A stretch of DNA of 43,592 bases from a virus. Shown in pieces: positions 16,523-22,837 of this stretch (position 1 is the first letter of the stretch; each line of letters starts with the position of its first letter). Made by a program: the position numbers and the translations under genes. The notes under the pieces were generated by a model. It was not told the DNA's origin, did not search any database, and saw nothing but the letters and a program-made list of their open reading frames with translations. The stretch is from positions 1-43,592 of the IMG/VR virus record IMGVR_UViG_3300046536_000403. One strand, written 5' to 3'.

Positions 16523-17530
16523 ATGGACGGCTCTATCGGGCTAGCCGGCGGCGCATCTGCATTTATGTGGGGCCGTCGAGAGTATCAATATCCAGGTCAG
16601 CACCTGGGCAGCGGCAACCGCTGCGGCCATAACCCGGACAAGCCGGACCTGGACCGTTTGGCCCTGCCCAAAACCAAAAGCGGCTTTCGGCCCAAAATCC
16701 AGCAAGCGTTGATCGACGCGGCCAAGGATTATTTCTTTGCCCCCCAGGCCTTGCCGCTGCTGTCGAACCTGAGTCGCCGCGTCAACCGTGACGGGACCCC
16801 CCGGAAGAATCGCAGCGAAGGCCGCGAGGCCGAGAGTCTAGTGCTGCCCGCGATCCTGTCCATGACCGACTTCTGTTCGCTGCGCGTCGGCACGCCGATG
16901 CCTGACGGCACGTTCAAACCGCGCTCCATGGATGAAATCGCCCGCGCCTGCGGCCTGGTGGTGGCCAGTCGCGACCCGGGCGAGACCGAGCCGGTCGCTT
17001 CGCGGCGCTTCTATCGCACCATCAAGCGACTCAAGCGCGCAGCGGCGATCACGGTATTTGAGCAGTACGAAGAAAAGCCCGACGGCACCAAGCGCGCCCG
17101 GGTGGCGATCAAGGCTGTTTCGGAAAACTTCCTGATTGCCCTGGGCCGGGTGTCCTTCGCCGCGCTCAAGGAATTTCGCGACGAGTGCTCCCGCAAGTTG
17201 CGCAATTGGCGCAACAGCTTTCGTAAGGCCAGGCCGGGCGACTTCGACGCGGTCAAGGCCGCTGAGCTGGTCCGCCGCGAGCAGCTGAGACAAGGCTTTG
17301 CCACGCACAAGCCCAAGCGCAAGAACCTGACGCCGAAAACCCTGGTCGACGCCAACGGTCACGAGCAGAGCCAGGCCGACTACTCCGCCTGGTGCGCGCT
17401 GTTGGAAGCGCAGCTGGTCTCTGAGGCTGCCGAGCAGGGCCGCCGGCTAGGCCTGAAAGAACGGCTAGAAGGTCTGCGCCGACTAGGCCTGCTGACCTAT
17501 GATCAGTGGCGAATCCGCCAGCTAGAGTAG
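16523..17530 (+). CDS. repA: Plasmid-type replication initiator (IncFII RepA-like)
   Basis: About 335 residues from ATG 16523, chosen because GGGGA lies 7 bases upstream; ATG 16460 and 16565 are in-frame alternatives. The layout resembles IncFII-family RepA: a helical region with LLSNLSRRVNR (about residues 75-90), a winged-helix-like part (SMDEIARACGL near 135, then RRFYRTIKRLKRAAAITVFE near 160-180, and IALGRVSFAALKEFRDECSR near 205-225), then a basic C-terminal tail. Such proteins bind the origin, often in cis, just downstream of their gene. A strong terminator and a gene-free region follow, as in those replicons. The family assignment is by motif order, not by alignment. Confidence 0.72.
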   Translation: MDGSIGLAGGASAFMWGRREYQYPGQHLGSGNRCGHNPDKPDLDRLALPKTKSGFRPKIQQALIDAAKDYFFAPQALPLLSNLSRRVNRDGTPRKNRSEGREAESLVLPAILSMTDFCSLRVGTPMPDGTFKPRSMDEIARACGLVVASRDPGETEPVASRRFYRTIKRLKRAAAITVFEQYEEKPDGTKRARVAIKAVSENFLIALGRVSFAALKEFRDECSRKLRNWRNSFRKARPGDFDAVKAAELVRREQLRQGFATHKPKRKNLTPKTLVDANGHEQSQADYSAWCALLEAQLVSEAAEQGRRLGLKERLEGLRRLGLLTYDQWRIRQLE

Positions 17531-17584
17531 ACCTCCCGACCCGCTGTAGCCGCTTCCAGTCACTCCCCCGCCCAATCCCCCGCT

Positions 17585-17623
17585 AGCCTCGGGGCGACCC
17601 GCCATGGTCGCTCCGGGGCTTTT
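17585..17623 (+). terminator. Strong intrinsic terminator after rep
   Basis: A 15-bp stem with two wobble pairs (17585-17599 with 17606-17620) and a CGCCAT loop, followed by TTTT. It would end the rep transcript 55-90 bp past its stop, as the CIS terminator does in IncFII plasmids. Confidence 0.8.
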
Positions 17624-17799
17624 GCATGCCTGGTGTCTGGCCAACCCTCGGCCACGCCACAAAATCGCCCCCTTTCACGGCCTCAGCGGCCGAATTTTCC
17701 CCGCCGAAAGGGCTCCCCGGCGAACCTTCTCCTTAAGTTGTAATTTAAGTGTCCCCAGGAAAAATTAAGACGGTTGAGAAAACCCCTAAGTGGTGACTG

Positions 17800-17841
17800 T
17801 TCTTTACTGCTTCTTCTTTAATTCTTCTTCTTTAGCCTTGC
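17800..17841 (+). repeat. Three 14-bp direct repeats (iteron-like)
   Basis: Three consecutive 14-mers begin with TTCTTTA at 17800, 17814 and 17828 (TTCTTTACTGCTTC, TTCTTTAATTCTTC, TTCTTTAGCCTTGC). The tract is pyrimidine-rich and runs straight into the inverted repeat at 17835-17864. It lies in the gene-free region after rep. Confidence 0.65.
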
Positions 17842-17864
17842 AGCCTGACGGCCTGCTGCAAGGC
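17835..17864 (+). repeat. Inverted repeat next to the 14-bp repeats
   Basis: Perfect 9-bp arms GCCTTGCAG (17835-17843) and CTGCAAGGC (17856-17864) with a 12-base loop; CTTTGTTTT follows, so it may also act as a weak terminator. Confidence 0.6.
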
Positions 17865-18107
17865 CTTTGTTTTAATGCCTCGGCGATGCCGAGAACGGTT
17901 TGTTTACGCCTGAGCTTCGCCCAGGCAACGCAGCTACCCGCAATTCGTGCCTACGGCACGGCGGGGCCCGCACCGCTCGCCGGGGCGGCCGCCGCCGTTT
18001 CGTCAGTCAGGTGCCTTACTCCCCCTGCACGCCGGGCGCGGTCTGCGCACGCCACCCCATCGGCGTGCCGGCCTTTGGGTGAACAGGCACCGGCCGTTGG
18101 CCTGGTC

Positions 18108-18123
18108 GGCGCGCAAGCGCGCC
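18108..18123. repeat. GC-rich perfect palindrome
   Basis: GGCGCGC and GCGCGCC flank AA. It can form a tight cruciform or hairpin. It is in the gene-free region and has no T tract. Confidence 0.5.
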
Positions 18124-18297
18124 AGTGATCAGTGGCGGGGGTGTTCTGGCGCGCTTTGTTCGGCCCTGGCCGCGTCTTCGCCTGCCTGAGCGATTACCCG
18201 GTTAACGCCATAGCGGCGGGGCGCCTGGTCAATGGCGTGGCCTGGGCGACATTCTGCGCACCTGGGTGGTGCTCGGCGCTGGGTCCGTCCTTGTTGA

Positions 18298-18337
18298 TAG
18301 GATCATTGATCCTAAATAAAGCTGTACTGGTAGGATC
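18298..18337. promoter_or_regulatory. TAGGATC inverted repeat plus third copy, operator-like
   Basis: TAGGATC (18298-18304) and GATCCTA (18308-18314) form a perfect 7-bp inverted repeat around ATT; a further TAGGATC lies at 18331-18337. TTGATC at 18306-18311 and TAGGAT at 18331-18336 could be -35 and -10 boxes, though the 19-bp spacing is long. This would control the gene at 18426. Confidence 0.45.
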
Positions 18338-18425
18338 TTTGGGCCTATAGTTCGTTCCGTTGGTGGCATGCAGAAAGCCACTCGACTCTGAGGGGGCTAG
18401 TCATGCCGCCGGCGGAGAACGAGAT

Positions 18426-18713
18426 TTGAAACTTTCTGAGGTGGCGACCATCCGCACACACTTTCCCGAGGCACATTTCTGGATCGTGCGGCGGGGCTCA
18501 GCGGCGCAGTGCGGCGAGCCTACCCGGGTGTTTAACCCCGAGCATATCGGGGTGCGGGTAGAACGCACTGACCGGCTGTTACCCGACTACCTGTTTTATG
18601 CCCTGGTTGCACTGCACCAGGGCGGCAACTGGCAGAAGGTGGCAACCGGGACGCTGAGCCTGGTCAATATCCGTGTTTCAGACGTTCGACGTATCGAGCT
18701 GTCGCCACGGTGA
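18426..18713 (+). CDS. Mini HsdS-like (type I specificity subunit half-TRD) protein
   Basis: A 95-residue protein from TTG 18426, chosen because GGAG lies about 9 bases upstream. The N-terminus LKLSEVATIRT and the C-terminal run LLPDYLFYALVALHQGG then TGTLSLVNIRVSDVRRIEL match the pattern of a type I restriction specificity subunit (HsdS) target-recognition domain, but only about half of one is present and no hsdR or hsdM lies nearby. The next gene opens with DLPPLAEQ, the motif that normally follows such a domain in HsdS. It may be a stand-alone DNA-binding protein or a relic. Function is unknown. Confidence 0.65.
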   Translation: MKLSEVATIRTHFPEAHFWIVRRGSAAQCGEPTRVFNPEHIGVRVERTDRLLPDYLFYALVALHQGGNWQKVATGTLSLVNIRVSDVRRIELSPR

Positions 18714-18717
18714 GAAG

Positions 18718-18733
18718 GGGGCCGCAAGGCCCC
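18718..18733 (+). other. GCAA tetraloop hairpin between the HsdS-like gene halves
   Basis: GGGGCC and GGCCCC close a GCAA loop, 6 bp of perfect stem, just after the stop at 18713. No T tract follows, so it is more likely an mRNA-stabilising or spacing structure than a terminator. Confidence 0.5.
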
Positions 18734-18766
18734 GGACTCTCAACCGAACACACAAGGGGTACAGGT

Positions 18767-19177
18767 ATGCACATTGATTTGCCGCCACTGGCGGAACAAC
18801 TGGAACTGATTTTCGAGCAGGCCACCCGCGAAGGGATCGCCCAACTGAAAGCCAACCTCAAGGCGCCGCGTTTGCCGGGGCCAACGGAGGTCGACGAAAG
18901 CCGCTACCCACGCACGCATTTGTTGCGCGAGCGCGAGGGCTGGGCGCCGCCGCACCGCGACATTGTTGGCGCCTATTTCCGGAATTTTCAGGCGCACTTT
19001 CCCGAGTACGGCACCGACGCCAAGTTGGCCGAACTGCTGGGGCTGTCGGCTGATCGGCGGGTGCGGGCGTTTAAGGATGGCAGCAAGACCGCGCCGTATG
19101 GCGTGTGGCGGCGCTTCCTGGTGCTGACCGGGCGGGCGCCCCAGGAGATTATCCCGGTCCTGGCTTTTATGGCGTAA
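18767..19177 (+). CDS. Unknown protein with HsdS-like LPPLAEQ start
   Basis: A 136-residue protein from ATG 18767 (AAGGGGTACAGGT upstream). The N-terminus MHIDLPPLAEQLELIFEQ resembles the linker helix of type I specificity subunits. The C-terminal part (residues 50-136) is different and looks like a small helical DNA-binding domain: PPHRDIVGAYFRNFQAHFPE, LAELLGLSADRRVRAFKDGS and WRRFLVLTGRAPQEI. The pattern suggests an XRE-like regulator such as the one at 20688. The stop codon lies inside a degenerate copy of the palindrome family (19174-19185). Confidence 0.7.
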   Translation: MHIDLPPLAEQLELIFEQATREGIAQLKANLKAPRLPGPTEVDESRYPRTHLLREREGWAPPHRDIVGAYFRNFQAHFPEYGTDAKLAELLGLSADRRVRAFKDGSKTAPYGVWRRFLVLTGRAPQEIIPVLAFMA

Positions 19178-19185
19178 GGCGTAAC
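19174..19185. repeat. Degenerate member of the GTKACNNGTMAC palindrome family
   Basis: GTAAGGCGTAAC: the right half fits and the left half is altered. It contains the TAA stop of the preceding gene. Confidence 0.35.
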
Positions 19186-19222
19186 AACCGGTAAAGGTAT
19201 TAATTGAATAGCAGATAAATAC

Positions 19223-19249
19223 TCAATTGATACTGTTTTAATATTAAAA
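19223..19249. promoter_or_regulatory. Operator candidate TTTTAATATTAAAA (copy 1)
   Basis: A perfect 14-bp AT palindrome at 19236-19249, identical to the one before parA (25392-25405), preceded by a second palindrome CAATTG at 19224-19229. It lies in the 146-bp AT-rich gap before the gene at 19324 and is a likely binding site for a shared repressor, possibly the ParB-like protein. Confidence 0.6.
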
Positions 19250-19323
19250 AAGGTTGATTTTGCTTTGTGGTGCGAGCATGATGTTTCGCATGGATTAAGC
19301 CTTTTGAGTCGGAGCCTGGCGTG

Positions 19324-20013
19324 ATGAAAGACCCCCTAGATCATCAGACCCTTGACCTGGTCGACGCGACCAAGCGGGGCTTGAGTCCCGCCGAGCGGCA
19401 GAAGCGTCGCCGCGACAAGGTTCGCGAGCTGAAAGCGCGCGAGGGTCTGCGCACGGTGCTGCTGAATGAAGACGAGCGCCGGCTGGTGGAGCAGGTACGC
19501 GAGCAGAAAGCGGCCCAGGCGACCGAGGGTGTGCAGGCCATTACCCTGACCCACACCGAGCGTTGCGTGTTGAGCCTGGGTCTGTTGGCCCATGAGGATC
19601 TGCACCACCGGCCCAAAGACTGGGAAGCCAGCAAAAAACCCGGGTTTGACGCGCTGCTGCGCAAGCTGTGGCCCGAGGGGGATAACGGCCGTTACCTGGC
19701 CGAGCCAGAGCGCAGCACCCGTCGGCCATCCGCGTTTTTGCGCGACCAGTTGGACGCCGCGCGGGTGGAAAATCAGCGCCTGAAAAGCGCCCTGCAGGAG
19801 ATTGCCGCCGAAGTCGGCGGCGGGGTTGTCGCGCCCGTACCAGGCCCAGCGTCGGAAGTGGCCGAGCTGCGGCGGCGGATCGCGAGTCTGGAGCAAGAGA
19901 ACAGCTTGCTGGAGGGTGAGCGCAACGGCGCGCTGGGGGCGGTTAAGGTGTACGTGGTGCGCTTGCAGAACGCCGGGCTGTCGACCGATTACCGGCGGCA
20001 GTCCGGCGAGTAG
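19324..20013 (+). CDS. Coiled-coil protein of unknown function
   Basis: A 229-residue protein; ATG 19324 overlaps an alternative GTG at 19321. Residues 20-70 are highly charged (LSPAERQKRRRDKVRELKAR), the middle (85-130) is mixed, and residues 145-215 predict a coiled coil (FLRDQLDAARVENQRLKSAL, then VAELRRRIASLEQENSLLEG). The design resembles plasmid KfrA-like or other DNA-binding coiled-coil proteins, but no family can be named. It stands alone behind the shared AT palindrome. Confidence 0.75.
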   Translation: MKDPLDHQTLDLVDATKRGLSPAERQKRRRDKVRELKAREGLRTVLLNEDERRLVEQVREQKAAQATEGVQAITLTHTERCVLSLGLLAHEDLHHRPKDWEASKKPGFDALLRKLWPEGDNGRYLAEPERSTRRPSAFLRDQLDAARVENQRLKSALQEIAAEVGGGVVAPVPGPASEVAELRRRIASLEQENSLLEGERNGALGAVKVYVVRLQNAGLSTDYRRQSGE

Positions 20014-20015
20014 CC

Positions 20016-20027
20016 GTGATGCGTCAC
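20016..20027. repeat. GTKACNNGTMAC-family palindrome
   Basis: GTGATGCGTCAC, one base off consensus, 3 bp after the stop at 20013 and 26 bp before the -35 box of the next promoter. Confidence 0.55.
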
Positions 20028-20052
20028 GGGTAAAAATAAATCATGCTGAGGG

Positions 20053-20081
20053 TTGTGTGCTGTACCTTAAAGGTACATAAT
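20053..20081 (+). promoter_or_regulatory. Promoter with embedded operator for the small-gene array
   Basis: TTGTGT (20053-20058) and CATAAT (20076-20081) are separated by 17 bp. A near-perfect palindrome TGTACCTTAAAGGTACA (20061-20077) fills the spacer, so a dimeric repressor would block it. It precedes the gene at 20137. Confidence 0.65.
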
Positions 20082-20136
20082 CTAACCCATGGGAAGCGCA
20101 GCCGGCGCGACCCGAAGCCCGAAAGGATGTAACAGC

Positions 20137-20334
20137 ATGTCGCCACAACGTGAACAGTTGGAACTGGAAAAACTGCAAGTCGAAATTCAAAAGTTCATGG
20201 CCGAAAGCCGTAAGTTGAATGCCGAAGCGATCAAGTTTCGCCGGGAATCCGAGTGGTATCCCTTCGCGGCGGGGGCGGGTCTAGTCACCGCCATCGTCGC
20301 CATGGTCACCCTGATGATCAAGTTTTTCGGGTGA
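20137..20334 (+). CDS. Small coiled-coil membrane protein
   Basis: A 65-residue protein from ATG 20137; GAAAGGA lies about 10 bases upstream. Residues 1-38 are a charged helix (QLELEKLQVEIQKFMAESRK) and residues 43-63 a single membrane segment (FAAGAGLVTAIVAMVTLMI). The layout is typical of small plasmid or phage inner-membrane proteins. No function is recognised. Confidence 0.8.
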   Translation: MSPQREQLELEKLQVEIQKFMAESRKLNAEAIKFRRESEWYPFAAGAGLVTAIVAMVTLMIKFFG

Positions 20335-20340
20335 GACACC

Positions 20341-20360
20341 GGCCCCGCACTAGCGGGGCC
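20341..20360 (+). other. Perfect stem-loop in intergenic gap
   Basis: GGCCCCGC / GCGGGGCC with an ACTA loop, 8 bp. There is no T tract; it may attenuate or stabilise transcripts between the genes at 20137 and 20459. Confidence 0.5.
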
Positions 20361-20458
20361 ATCTATCGGCGGCGCTTGAACTGGCCCGCCCAACGGTTCA
20401 CCGTAGTGCCCAAGGGCAGCGCAGCAGGCGCGGCCCGCCCCTGAAAGGATGACCCCGC

Positions 20459-20641
20459 ATGGCTAACGCCCAACCGCACACCCCGGACCTTCAGCAGCTG
20501 CACCGCGACGTGCTGGCTTTTAACGAAGAAATGCGCCAGGCACCCCGCGTCGCGGCGCGGCCGGCCCTGGTGCCGTTTGCCCTGGGCGCCGTGGTGGCCC
20601 TGGCGACCTTCGGCCTGACCGTGCTGCTGCTGAAACTCTAA
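20459..20641 (+). CDS. Small single-span membrane protein
   Basis: A 60-residue protein behind TGAAAGGATGACCCCGC. Residues 1-35 are soluble (LQQLHRDVLAFNEEMRQAP) and residues 38-60 form one membrane segment (ALVPFALGAVVALATFGLTV) that ends the chain. It has the same topology as the 20137 protein. Function unknown. Confidence 0.78.
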   Translation: MANAQPHTPDLQQLHRDVLAFNEEMRQAPRVAARPALVPFALGAVVALATFGLTVLLLKL

Positions 20642-20687
20642 CTCCCTTCTGTGGCCCCGTGCGCTCGCCGGGGCTGGCGGCTGCCCG

Positions 20688-21029
20688 ATGAAAAGAATTC
20701 AACACTACACGCCGCCTTCGGCGGACGCGCTGGCGCACCTTAAAACCGAGCTGGGCTTTACCAGTCCGCAAATGGCCGACCTGACCGGGTTGGCCCAGGG
20801 CGCGCAATGGCGCAAGTACACCGGCGGCGTCAAGCCGCGCGAGCTGGGCTTGCACATGCACTTTTACATGGCGGCGCTGCTGACCCTGAGTGACGCCGAA
20901 CTGGCGCGGGTGGTGGCCACCATGCGCGCCCAAGGCGCCGGGGTTGAGGTCGGGCCGTTGCCGGCGGGGCCAGCGCTGCCGGCCGACCCGGACTTTTACC
21001 AGCGCTTTGTGTGCGACGACCCGACCTGA
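20688..21029 (+). CDS. XRE-like DNA-binding protein
   Basis: A 113-residue protein. Residues 10-55 look like a helix-turn-helix (SADALAHLKTELGFTSPQMA, then LTGLAQGAQWRKYTGG) of the type seen in phage and mobile-element regulators. It lacks any effector domain. It may control the surrounding small genes; it is one of the candidates for binding the dispersed palindromes. The gene is read in the same direction and the next start is 15 bp later. Confidence 0.72.
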   Translation: MKRIQHYTPPSADALAHLKTELGFTSPQMADLTGLAQGAQWRKYTGGVKPRELGLHMHFYMAALLTLSDAELARVVATMRAQGAGVEVGPLPAGPALPADPDFYQRFVCDDPT

Positions 21030-21046
21030 AAGGAGCCCGCACCATG
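21023..21046 (+). repeat. Repeated ribosome-binding segment (AAAGGA-CCC-GCC-ATG family)
   Basis: The start region ACCTGAAAGGAGCCCGCACC directly before ATG 21044 is one of a near-identical set. Others precede ATG 21334, 21594, 21876, 22149 and 22445, most reading TGAAAGGAACCCCCGCC. The TGA or TAG stop of the gene before is often part of the segment. Looser versions precede 20137, 20459 and 23836. Confidence 0.75.
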
Positions 21047-21319
21047 GCGACCTGCCTGTTTTGCACGGCGGCCCCGGCCGACCTCGGGCGTTATTGCTCG
21101 GGCTGCTATGGCCGGGTGTTTCATACCGACGGATCGCCCCTGGTGCTGGGCGATCCGGCCGACCCGTGGCGGGCCTTCAACGCCGAGGCTGACCGGGCCA
21201 TGGCCGATGAAAAGTTGCACGCCGTCCTCGCTCCCCGGATGGCGGCCCGCTGGTTTTTCCCGGTCAAGGTCGCGGCCTGGAAGCTGCGCCGTAAACCCCG
21301 ACCCCACACCCCGAACTGA
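21044..21319 (+). CDS. Small zinc-ribbon-like protein
   Basis: A 91-residue protein with two CxxC knuckles near the N-terminus (CLFC, then CSGC about 18 residues on), which suggests a zinc ribbon. The rest is an amphipathic helix region ending in a basic tail (KVAAWKLRRKPRP). Small proteins of this type are often nucleic-acid-binding. No family recognised. Confidence 0.75.
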   Translation: MATCLFCTAAPADLGRYCSGCYGRVFHTDGSPLVLGDPADPWRAFNAEADRAMADEKLHAVLAPRMAARWFFPVKVAAWKLRRKPRPHTPN

Positions 21320-21333
21320 AAGGAACCCCCGCC

Positions 21334-21579
21334 ATGACTGAGCAACTAGAGCCGCTGGACATGGATATCGCGCCAGTGCTGGCCCTGCAGGCCAAGATTG
21401 AGGCCGCGATCAAGGTGTCGATGCGGCCGTTTCTCGGTCAGGCATTGACCGCTGAAAACGGTCCCGGGCTGCGCGCCGACCTGGTCGAGGCGATCTATTG
21501 TGTGTGCTTTCCGCCCGTGACCGTCGACCTGGTTCGCGCGCCGGGCGACGGTGATCGACTGATTGTTAAATTCGACTGA
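21334..21579 (+). CDS. Small protein of unknown function
   Basis: An 81-residue acidic protein behind one of the two most alike ribosome-site repeats. The sequence shows an N-terminal acidic segment, a helix (VLALQAKIEAAIKVSMRPFL) and a C-terminal strand pair (VDLVRAPGDGDRLIVKF). No family recognised. It overlaps no neighbour and is in a co-directional array, so co-transcription is likely. Confidence 0.75.
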   Translation: MTEQLEPLDMDIAPVLALQAKIEAAIKVSMRPFLGQALTAENGPGLRADLVEAIYCVCFPPVTVDLVRAPGDGDRLIVKFD

Positions 21580-21593
21580 AAGGAACCCCCGCC

Positions 21594-21860
21594 ATGTCCC
21601 TGGTCACTCCGCTGCACTACGTTGAAATTGATACGAGCCACCTGCCACAAGAGCCGCCCGGCTACGACCGCGACGCGGTCAGGAACGCGGTCGGCCGGGC
21701 GTCGCTGCGCAGTGGCTTGAATGCTTGCCAGCTGTTGGCCGTTGGGTGTCATGCGGCCGGGCTGGATAGCGTCCCGGCCGATCTGGTCGCGAGCATCGAC
21801 ATGGCCCTGAACCGTGTCGAGTACCCGGTTGTATCCTGGGCTTCGGACCATAACGACTAG
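21594..21860 (+). CDS. Small protein of unknown function
   Basis: An 88-residue protein. It opens with a strand-like segment (LVTPLHYVEIDTSHLP) and continues as helices with CHAAGLDSVPADLVASIDMA. There is no membrane segment and no known motif. Its start follows the strongly conserved TGAAAGGAACCCCCGCC segment. Confidence 0.75.
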   Translation: MSLVTPLHYVEIDTSHLPQEPPGYDRDAVRNAVGRASLRSGLNACQLLAVGCHAAGLDSVPADLVASIDMALNRVEYPVVSWASDHND

Positions 21861-21875
21861 AAAGGAACCCCTGCC

Positions 21876-22100
21876 ATGCCCGCCGAATTTACCGACCACT
21901 CTTTCAGGGGCGTGCGCTTTCAGGTCGCCCGCCTGGATCAATCGCCCGGTGCTCGCGCCGTGCTCGATGAGCTGCATCACCTTCACCGCATCATGGTGGA
22001 GTGTGACGCGGTGCCCGCCGAGCGGCCCCGGTTTGTTAAGGCCGATCAAGGCCCGGCCGATTGGGTCCAGGTGCTGCCCGAGGCGAAGGCAAGCGCGTGA
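21876..22100 (+). CDS. Small protein of unknown function
   Basis: A 74-residue protein of mixed charge (FRGVRFQVARLDQSPGARAV, then LDELHHLHRIMVECDAVP). It has no recognised domain. Its TGA stop (22098-22100) forms part of a palindrome of the GTKACNNGTMAC family, so the end of the gene and the site share bases. Confidence 0.75.
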   Translation: MPAEFTDHSFRGVRFQVARLDQSPGARAVLDELHHLHRIMVECDAVPAERPRFVKADQGPADWVQVLPEAKASA

Positions 22101-22108
22101 CGCGTAAC
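22097..22108. repeat. GTKACNNGTMAC-family palindrome
   Basis: GTGACGCGTAAC overlaps the TGA stop of the gene before it. The gap to the next gene (22149) holds nothing else apart from a repeated ribosome segment. Confidence 0.6.
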
Positions 22109-22148
22109 GACCTGTAAACAATTCGCACACAAGAAAGGAACCCCCGCC

Positions 22149-22430
22149 ATGCCGACGCTTGAATCGGGCAAGCTGCCCGCACTGACCGATGCCCAGGTGC
22201 AGGCCGGTGCGCGCCCGGGTGAAAGCTGGGAGCAGGCGCGGCGCCGGCTGGAGGCGGCGAACTGGCCCGGTCCACCGCCGCCGGAAAACATGGACCAAGA
22301 CGCCGATCTGCTGCTGAGCGGTTGGATCAGTGATCGCGGCCTAGAAGGCGAGTTGATCGCCTGGGCGCCCGGCGAGCTGGGCGCGGGCCATCCGGGCGTT
22401 GATGTCATTACCCCTTACGAACCGACTTGA
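22149..22430 (+). CDS. Small protein of unknown function
   Basis: A 93-residue acidic protein. The middle repeats helix-forming residues (ARPGESWEQARRRLEAANWP) and the C-terminal part is loop-rich. No recognised domain. It is in the array of genes with matching ribosome segments. Confidence 0.72.
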   Translation: MPTLESGKLPALTDAQVQAGARPGESWEQARRRLEAANWPGPPPPENMDQDADLLLSGWISDRGLEGELIAWAPGELGAGHPGVDVITPYEPT

Positions 22431-22444
22431 AAGGAAACCCCGCC

Positions 22445-22702
22445 ATGCCCCTGATCCAGATTGAGCAAGACAGCCCCGAGGTAATCGAAAATGCCTGCGA
22501 CCTGATCGCCTCAATGGCCGCCGGCATGCGTGAAGAGCCCGGCGACGTGGACAATCATTACGGCCGCGCCATGCACGTCACCGGCTTTTTGGCGGCGTTG
22601 AAACATCACGAACTGATCAGCCACACAGCCCACGACCGGCTGCAACACGAGGTGTGGCAGGCGAGCCAGGCGGTAGCGGCCGAAGAGGGCGCCGAAGGAT
22701 AG
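22445..22702 (+). CDS. Small helical protein of unknown function
   Basis: An 85-residue protein, mostly helical (ENACDLIASMAAGMREEPGD, then HELISHTAHDRLQHEVWQAS). No family is recognised. It is the last gene of this part of the array; a palindrome (22708-22719) and an intrinsic terminator follow. Confidence 0.75.
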   Translation: MPLIQIEQDSPEVIENACDLIASMAAGMREEPGDVDNHYGRAMHVTGFLAALKHHELISHTAHDRLQHEVWQASQAVAAEEGAEG

Positions 22703-22707
22703 CCTCC

Positions 22708-22719
22708 GTTACGAGTAAC
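22708..22719. repeat. GTKACNNGTMAC-family palindrome
   Basis: GTTACGAGTAAC, six bases after the TAG stop of the gene before it and 21 bases before a terminator hairpin. Confidence 0.6.
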
Positions 22720-22739
22720 GCCGTTTATGTAAAAGAGGC

Positions 22740-22774
22740 CCCCGCACTTGGCAGCAAGTCGCGGGGCTTTTTTT
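22740..22774 (+). terminator. Intrinsic terminator ending the first small-gene array
   Basis: CCCCGCACTTG pairs with CAAGTCGCGGGG (one bulged C) around a GCAG loop, followed by seven T residues. Confidence 0.85.
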
Positions 22775-22803
22775 GCGTCCGCGCCCATCATTTAATATAA
22801 AAG

Positions 22804-22837
22804 TGATATATCATTTTAGGCCTAACTGATTTTAGGC
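22804..22837 (+). promoter_or_regulatory. Operator cluster upstream of the FtsK-gamma-like gene
   Basis: TGATATATCA (22804-22813) and TTAGGCCTAA (22816-22825) are palindromes; ATTTTAGGC occurs twice with a 16-bp period (22813, 22829). The region is AT-rich between two gene groups, so a regulated promoter is likely, though clear -35/-10 boxes are not obvious. Confidence 0.5.

Larger units (their letters stand above)
17531..18425. other. Gene-free region downstream of rep, candidate CIS/origin
   Basis: This 895-bp stretch has no convincing gene. Open frames here (for example 17790-18128) have no ribosome site and odd composition. It contains a 15-bp-stem terminator (17585-17623), an AT-rich imperfect palindrome near 17733-17750, three 14-bp direct repeats (17800-17841), inverted repeats (17835-17864; 18108-18123) and an operator-like palindrome (18298-18314). 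No DnaA box of the TTATNCACA form was seen. In IncFII-type plasmids CIS and the origin follow repA, which makes this the origin candidate. Confidence 0.5.

Noticed and set aside
17790-18350. Open frames (up to 112 codons) in the gap after rep
   Set aside because: No ribosome sites, unusual composition, and several frames open at once; the gap fits an origin better.
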